The translations under genes were made by a program, and so were the position numbers. A stretch of DNA of 64,000 nucleotides from assembly GCA_030613055.1 (NCBI GenBank), contig JAUWMR010000020.1, positions 1 to 64,000 of the forward strand. Direction: 5' to 3'. Numbering within the stretch: the stretch's first letter is position 1; each line of letters begins with the position of its first letter. This stretch comes from Desulfobacteraceae bacterium (GTDB lineage Bacteria; Desulfobacterota; DSM-4660; Desulfatiglandales; Desulfatiglandaceae). The notes below the pieces were generated by a model. That model saw only the letters and a list, made by a program, of their open reading frames with translations. It did no database searches and was not told where the DNA came from. Positions 60,434-64,000 of this stretch are shown here, in pieces.

Positions 60434-60522
60434 GGTTCCAAAACGACTTACGAATAAAGAAATCGGTTCAATATGGTTCAGTGCAGAATGGTTATATTCG
60501 GTTGATGCGTTTTACTGAAATA
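60434..60522 (+). mobile_element. MITE, GGTTCCAAAACGA family, copy E (left half only)
   Basis: Left end GGTTCCAAAACGACTTACG through GCGTTTTACTGAAATA, then divergence. Preceded by GTAAAGGGGACAT. The right half and terminus are missing. Confidence 0.85.
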
Positions 60523-60596
60523 TGATAATTTACTGAAATCAGGGAGCCATTTAAAACGCTTGATAGACTGGCAAGAGTACCAGGTATCAAACCGTG

Positions 60597-61919
60597 CTAT
60601 CTCACTTGTAAATCAACTTTACCTCCGGTTGCAGAAAACGCATAATATAAAGGCACAAAGGAGATACGTTCTTCAGCTAATTCCCTATAGGGCCCTGTAG
60701 AAAAAACGATTCCCTTCGGGCAGTTCTGATAGGTCTCTAAAAAGATGTGCAGGCTTTTAAGTCTTCCGGAAGGCCCGCTTTTTACCTCAATCGGATAGAT
60801 TTTTCCGTCAATAATGGCCAGATAATCGACTTCCGCGGAACTGCTTTTTGCTTGTCTTGACCAATAATGAAGACTGCCATTTTGGGACAAAAGCATCTCC
60901 TGGCCGACAAATTGTTCTGCCATGCCGCCTTGATAAATATTGAGTAATTCCGCCTTTTGGTATTCGACATCTATAGGCATCCCTGTAAGATAACGCATTA
61001 GACCTATATCCACCATCAGGCCTTTAAATACTTTATAGGAAGATGAAGCGCCAAGGGGCAAGCCCGAAGGGTCAGCAGAAGGGATCTTCGCAGTAATCTT
61101 TGCCATAGCAAGCAGATCAAATGCCTTTTTTAAAGTCGGGTTTGAAAAGTCGGTAGCGAGTCTCGAATACTTTATCTGCTGTCCCACGTTTTGTGATATG
61201 GATGTTAATACTGAGTTCAGACAATCTTTGTTGACCTGCGGACGGTATTTTGCGAAATCCATCCGATATGTTTCACAGATCTCAACCTGAACCTCAAACG
61301 CCTCCTGCATGGATCCTGATTCTACATAAGAGAGGACACTTTCCGGCATTCCGCCAATAAAAAAGTACTTCCTGAGTTCTTCACACATAAACTCATGCAC
61401 TGACTCTGAAACCGCTTTTGGGGGTTCAAGAAGGATTCCTGCTGCTTCGTTATGACCGATTGCTAAAAGATATTCAACAAAGCAAAGGGGGTACAGTTGA
61501 ACGAACTGTATCCTTCCAACAGGGAATGAGATGTCTTTCATGGCAAATTCAAGGAGAGAACCGGCAGCAATCACATGCAGATCAGGTATCTCCTCATACA
61601 GGTAACGAAGGGCGGTAATCGCCCTTGGACACGCCTGAATTTCATCAAAAAAAAGCAGGGTTTTCCCGGGTTGAATTTTCTGCCTGAGGAGGATTTCCAG
61701 GTCCGCGATGATCTGCTTCGCGTCTAATTTGCCGCTAAATATGTGGTGCAGCTCCGGGTTTCGTTCCAGGTCCGCCAGTGCGAACATATCGAAATGGGTC
61801 TCCCCAAAAGACCTTATGGAATAGGTCTTGCCGACCTGCCTGGCGCCACGGACTATAAGAGGTTTTCGTCTCTTACGATGTTTCCATTTTAATAATTCTT
61901 GATCGATGAAGCGTTTCAT
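60597..61919 (-). CDS. AAA_14/DUF4143 family ATPase
   Basis: 440 residues, AAGGAT upstream. Walker A VRGARQVGKTYS (~24-35), Walker B KTLLFFDEIQACP (~88-100), sensor AAGSLLEFAM. The C-terminal DUF4143 domain has EVDYLAIIDGKIYPIEVKSG, a PD-(D/E)XK-like nuclease core (D..EVK) common in this family. Cellular role is poorly understood; such genes are mobile and duplicated in many anaerobes. It shares nothing with its neighbours and sits at the island's right edge. No frame disruption. Confidence 0.9.
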   Translation of the reverse strand: MKRFIDQELLKWKHRKRRKPLIVRGARQVGKTYSIRSFGETHFDMFALADLERNPELHHIFSGKLDAKQIIADLEILLRQKIQPGKTLLFFDEIQACPRAITALRYLYEEIPDLHVIAAGSLLEFAMKDISFPVGRIQFVQLYPLCFVEYLLAIGHNEAAGILLEPPKAVSESVHEFMCEELRKYFFIGGMPESVLSYVESGSMQEAFEVQVEICETYRMDFAKYRPQVNKDCLNSVLTSISQNVGQQIKYSRLATDFSNPTLKKAFDLLAMAKITAKIPSADPSGLPLGASSSYKVFKGLMVDIGLMRYLTGMPIDVEYQKAELLNIYQGGMAEQFVGQEMLLSQNGSLHYWSRQAKSSSAEVDYLAIIDGKIYPIEVKSGPSGRLKSLHIFLETYQNCPKGIVFSTGPYRELAEERISFVPLYYAFSATGGKVDLQVR

Positions 61920-61952
61920 GTAGTCAAATATCCTTGTGACTCAGGTACATAG

Positions 61953-62075
61953 ACTGAAGGCCGAAGGCTGAAAGTAAATAAACAGCGGCACAGCCACTGA
62001 TATATTTTCGAGTGGAAAACATCTCATTATCTGTTGGGAGCAGCTGACTTTTCCTTCAGTCTTCAGCCTTTTACC
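61953..62075. repeat. inverted CTGAAGGC/GCCTTCAG-type repeats
   Basis: GACTGAAGGCCGAAGGCTG near 61953 and CAGTCTTCAGCCTTTTACC near 62060 are partly inverted copies. They form loose stem-loops in the 816-bp gap before marR. No gene is seen in 61920-62736. Confidence 0.5.
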
Positions 62076-62252
62076 TGAACACCTGATCAGTTACATATCC
62101 TTTAACAATATAAAGAAATGCGGAAAATTAACAGGTGATTTAAAATTACAAGGCTAATATAAAGGAATTAATTTAAAAAGGAAAGGTTTATTTGTAAAGG
62201 TGCCTGAACTGCTAATCCGGTTTTTACCCTTCAAAACGTTAACCTTGATAAA

Positions 62253-62401
62253 CTCGTAAAAAGTCAGAGAACACCCGTTTTTGTCATTCCCGCCCCGCAT
62301 CAAGTGCGGGGTAAACTACGGCGGGAATCAAGTAATCCCGCCTATGGCGGGACTGGACTCCCGCCTTCGCGGGAGTGACGGCCTTGGAGACTTTTTACGA
62401 G
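62253..62401. mobile_element. MITE-like element, TIR CTCGTAAAAAGTC family, copy 2
   Basis: 149 bp with perfect 13-bp inverted ends CTCGTAAAAAGTC / GACTTTTTACGAG, and internal CCCGCC..GGCGGG palindromes. Related to 8833-8984. Confidence 0.85.
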
Positions 62402-62524
62402 ACCATAAAAGTGAGATACGAACGAAAATGCAGAAGTATGGGGTCAGATTTGAATTAGTGAAATTTCTGAATTAATTCCGGTGGGAAGTTATAAGTCTCT
62501 GCATACATTTCATGACTCCGAAAA

Positions 62525-62592
62525 ATGAACTACCTCGCAGCCCCGCTCAGGCGGGATCTCCGTTACTCTCCGACAAGCTACGAGGTATCAAG
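62525..62592. repeat. imperfect CTACCTCGCAGC / GCTACGAGGTATC hairpin
   Basis: ACTACCTCGCAGC and AAGCTACGAGGTATC form inverted arms around a 40-nt GC-rich loop; no gene. Confidence 0.5.
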
Positions 62593-62678
62593 ACCAAAAA
62601 ATGTAACGCAGCAATCTGCGGGGAATTAACCCTTGTCCGCCTTTGGCGGATTAAATATGGGCTTGATTTTTTCGTCAA

Positions 62679-62696
62679 TAGGTGTATATACTCCTA
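62679..62696. promoter_or_regulatory. candidate MarR operator upstream of marR
   Basis: TAGGTGTATATACTCCTA is an 18-bp near-perfect palindrome (one mismatched pair) 40 bp before the marR start. It shares GTGTATATAC with the palindrome before the next gene. Confidence 0.6.
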
Positions 62697-62736
62697 TGTG
62701 CTGATCAAAGAAATCCTAAAACGGATATAGTTTTAT

Positions 62737-63204
62737 ATGACTAAAAAGCAGTTAAAAGACCTGGACATGGACAGGTGTGTCGAAATGGGCAGGATGTGTG
62801 CATGTGCCAATCTTAGGAGGGCCGCCCGTGCGGTTACACAGGTGTACGACCGGAGCCTTCGCCCGTCAGGCTTGAGGGCCACCCAGTTTGCCCTGCTGAT
62901 GGCCGTGAGGGTTCTCGGCCCTTTGCCTGTGACAACCCTTGCGAAAAATACGCGCATGGACCGAACCACCCTGGGAAGGAATCTGAAGCTTCTTGAAAAC
63001 AGGGGAATGATCAGGATCACACAGGGCGATGATCAGCGGGTTAGAGAGGTATCCCTCACGGACGATGGTAAGGAAGCGATCATAAAGGCCATACCTTACT
63101 GGAAAGAGGCCCAGGGCCGAATGGAGAGTGGACTCGGTGAAGAAGGCATGGAAAATCTGCTGAGCAATCTCTCAGCCGTTACCTCCCTGGTTCGGAAACT
63201 ATAA
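62737..63204 (+). CDS. MarR-family transcriptional regulator
   Basis: 155 residues. Winged helix: LRATQFALLMAVRVLGPLPV, then TTLAKNTRMDRTTLGRNLKLLENRGMI (recognition helix, split here), and the wing ITQGDDQRVREVSLTDDG. The N-terminus with GRMCACANLRRAARAVTQVYD carries two Cys in a MCACAN context, possibly redox- or metal-sensitive; this is inference. MarR proteins usually repress adjacent genes until a phenolic or other ligand binds. The palindromes at 62679 and 63221 fit autoregulation and control of the downstream Fe-S gene. Confidence 0.92.
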   Translation: MTKKQLKDLDMDRCVEMGRMCACANLRRAARAVTQVYDRSLRPSGLRATQFALLMAVRVLGPLPVTTLAKNTRMDRTTLGRNLKLLENRGMIRITQGDDQRVREVSLTDDGKEAIIKAIPYWKEAQGRMESGLGEEGMENLLSNLSAVTSLVRKL

Positions 63205-63220
63205 TTTTTTATGCGAAACA

Positions 63221-63232
63221 GTGTATATACAC
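63221..63232. promoter_or_regulatory. candidate MarR operator upstream of the Fe-S gene
   Basis: GTGTATATACAC is a perfect 12-bp palindrome 46 bp before the ATG at 63279. It shares its core with the site before marR. Confidence 0.6.
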
Positions 63233-63278
63233 ATTTTAAATCCATGATCATAATCAACAATTCAAGAAGGAGGGAAAA

Positions 63279-64000
63279 ATGGCAGAAGAGGCATATAAGC
63301 AACTGATTGAAACCATGGCAAAGAGGGGAGGTATGTATCCGGGAGTGGACATACCCGAGTTCTATGAACTGGTTCAGGAACTTTTCAGCCCTGAGGAGGC
63401 GGCCATCAGCAATTCCCTGCCCCGGGGCTTTAACACGGCGAGCGCAATTGCAGAGGCCGTGGGCAAGAGCGAGGAGGAGATTTCACCGCTTCTTGAGGAG
63501 ATGGCCAATAAAGGGATCTGCATGTCCGGAAGAAAGGGTGATGTTGCCGTTTACGCGGGACCTCCGTTTGTCCCTGGAATCTTTGAATACCAGTTCATGA
63601 GAGGGACCAATACGGAAAAGGACAGGGCACTTGCCAGGCTCATCCACGAATACAAGGTGGCGTTTGACAGGAATCGGACGTTGCGCGAGGATGCCTTTCC
63701 GAGCATGCGCGTCATTACAGTGGACCGGACTATCAAAGCGGAAAACCAGATCCACACATACGATCAGGTAAAGTCATACATCGAAAGCTATGAACCACTG
63801 GCCGTGAGCACGTGCTACTGCAGACACCAGGCGAGGTTAATCGATGAGGAAAGTCACTGCGGTAATCCGGATGACGTGTGTCTCCAGTTCGGCAGAGGCG
63901 CCCAGTTTGTCATTGACAGGGGTATGGGACGAAAAATCAACAAAGAGGAGGCCGTGGGGATCCTGGATCGATCGGAAGAGGCCGGACTGGTTCACTGCAC
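63279..64000 (+). CDS. 4Fe-4S ferredoxin-type protein with N-terminal winged helix (partial at window end)
   Basis: The ATG follows AAGAAGGAGGG. The frame is open to the window edge, so at least 240 residues. The start (EEAYKQLIETMAKRGGMYPG) leads into a helix-turn-helix-like section (TASAIAEAVGKSEEEISPLLEEMANKGI, split). Later come YEPLAVSTCYCRHQARL and HCGNPDDVCLQFGRGAQFVI, then KINKEEAVGILDRSEEAGLVHC. This CxC...CG...C pattern followed by 'EEAGLVH' is typical of a class of anaerobe proteins in which 4Fe-4S clusters follow. The remaining cluster Cys would lie beyond 64000. Probably controlled by the MarR protein upstream. Function not known. Confidence 0.8.
   Translation, partial: MAEEAYKQLIETMAKRGGMYPGVDIPEFYELVQELFSPEEAAISNSLPRGFNTASAIAEAVGKSEEEISPLLEEMANKGICMSGRKGDVAVYAGPPFVPGIFEYQFMRGTNTEKDRALARLIHEYKVAFDRNRTLREDAFPSMRVITVDRTIKAENQIHTYDQVKSYIESYEPLAVSTCYCRHQARLIDEESHCGNPDDVCLQFGRGAQFVIDRGMGRKINKEEAVGILDRSEEAGLVHC

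Noticed and set aside
62281-62730. Small frames before marR
   Set aside because: They consist of palindromic-repeat translations and lack ribosome sites.
1-64000. CRISPR arrays, tRNA and rRNA genes
   Set aside because: No regularly spaced repeats with unique spacers and no T-loop/acceptor pattern were found by reading; the regular-looking palindromes are dispersed repeats. A tRNAscan or CRISPR search would be needed to exclude them fully.

Overview
The window most likely comes from a strictly anaerobic Desulfobacterota-type (deltaproteobacterial) chromosome, probably a sulfate reducer or a syntroph able to use aromatics. This is inferred from gene content: an aldehyde:ferredoxin oxidoreductase with its own ubiquitin-like/E1-like genes, a heterodisulfide-reductase-type Fe-S protein, a phenylphosphate-synthase-like pair with UbiD/UbiX/LpdD partners, and several sensor kinases and sigma-54 regulators. 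Many intergenic gaps hold palindromic 'ATTCCCGCG..CGCGGGAAT' repeats. No tRNA, rRNA or CRISPR array was seen.

Region 1 (0-16.2 kb) begins with a decayed HD-domain gene, an MFS exporter, a hybrid PAS histidine kinase and a LysR regulator. It continues with a + strand aromatic-carboxylation cluster: phenylphosphate-synthase-like subunits (5621-8713), a UbiD-type (de)carboxylase, a receiver-domain protein with a Trp-rich tail, an EntE-like AMP-forming ligase, a Tm-1/UPF0261 protein coupled to an HD phosphohydrolase, an LpdD-like prenyl-FMN chaperone, and the UbiX flavin prenyltransferase. The simplest reading is phosphorylation of a phenolic substrate, carboxylation by a prenylated-FMN enzyme, then CoA activation of the product. 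No CBS-domain PpsC-like subunit is present.

Region 2 (16.3-22.2 kb) is a - strand run of five exported proteins: a membrane-anchored small protein, a DUF2330-like protein, an inhibitory-type serpin with Arg at the predicted P1, a PsbP/DcrB-like two-part protein that shares its N-terminal domain with the small protein, and a WG-repeat protein. I consider this the best candidate for an undescribed system. Region 3 (22.3-42.2 kb) is mixed: ADP-ribosylglycohydrolase, nitroreductase, AOR with divergent ThiS/ThiS/ThiF genes, a ZraP-ZraSR-like periplasmic-sensor system with a visible sigma-54 promoter and upstream palindrome, a kinase fragment, histone-deacetylase-like and Hdr-like genes, a formylglycine-generating-enzyme-like protein, an HD protein and Tex.

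Region 4 (42.3-62 kb) is an AT-richer accessory island. It has a PLD-SNF2 helicase, a Schlafen-AlbA-type ATP-binding regulator and an Eco57I-type restriction-methylase carrying two in-frame palindromic repeat insertions. Nuclease-like genes (possible PD-(D/E)XK; GIY-YIG), two toxin-antitoxin pairs, a GNAT acetyltransferase, gene fragments, a Rec-HD-GYP regulator and an AAA/DUF4143 ATPase follow. Five co-oriented copies of a roughly 180-bp element with GGTTCCAAAACGA terminal inverted repeats are scattered through it. The window closes with a MarR regulator and the start of a 4Fe-4S gene, each preceded by a GTGTATATAC palindrome that looks like a shared operator.
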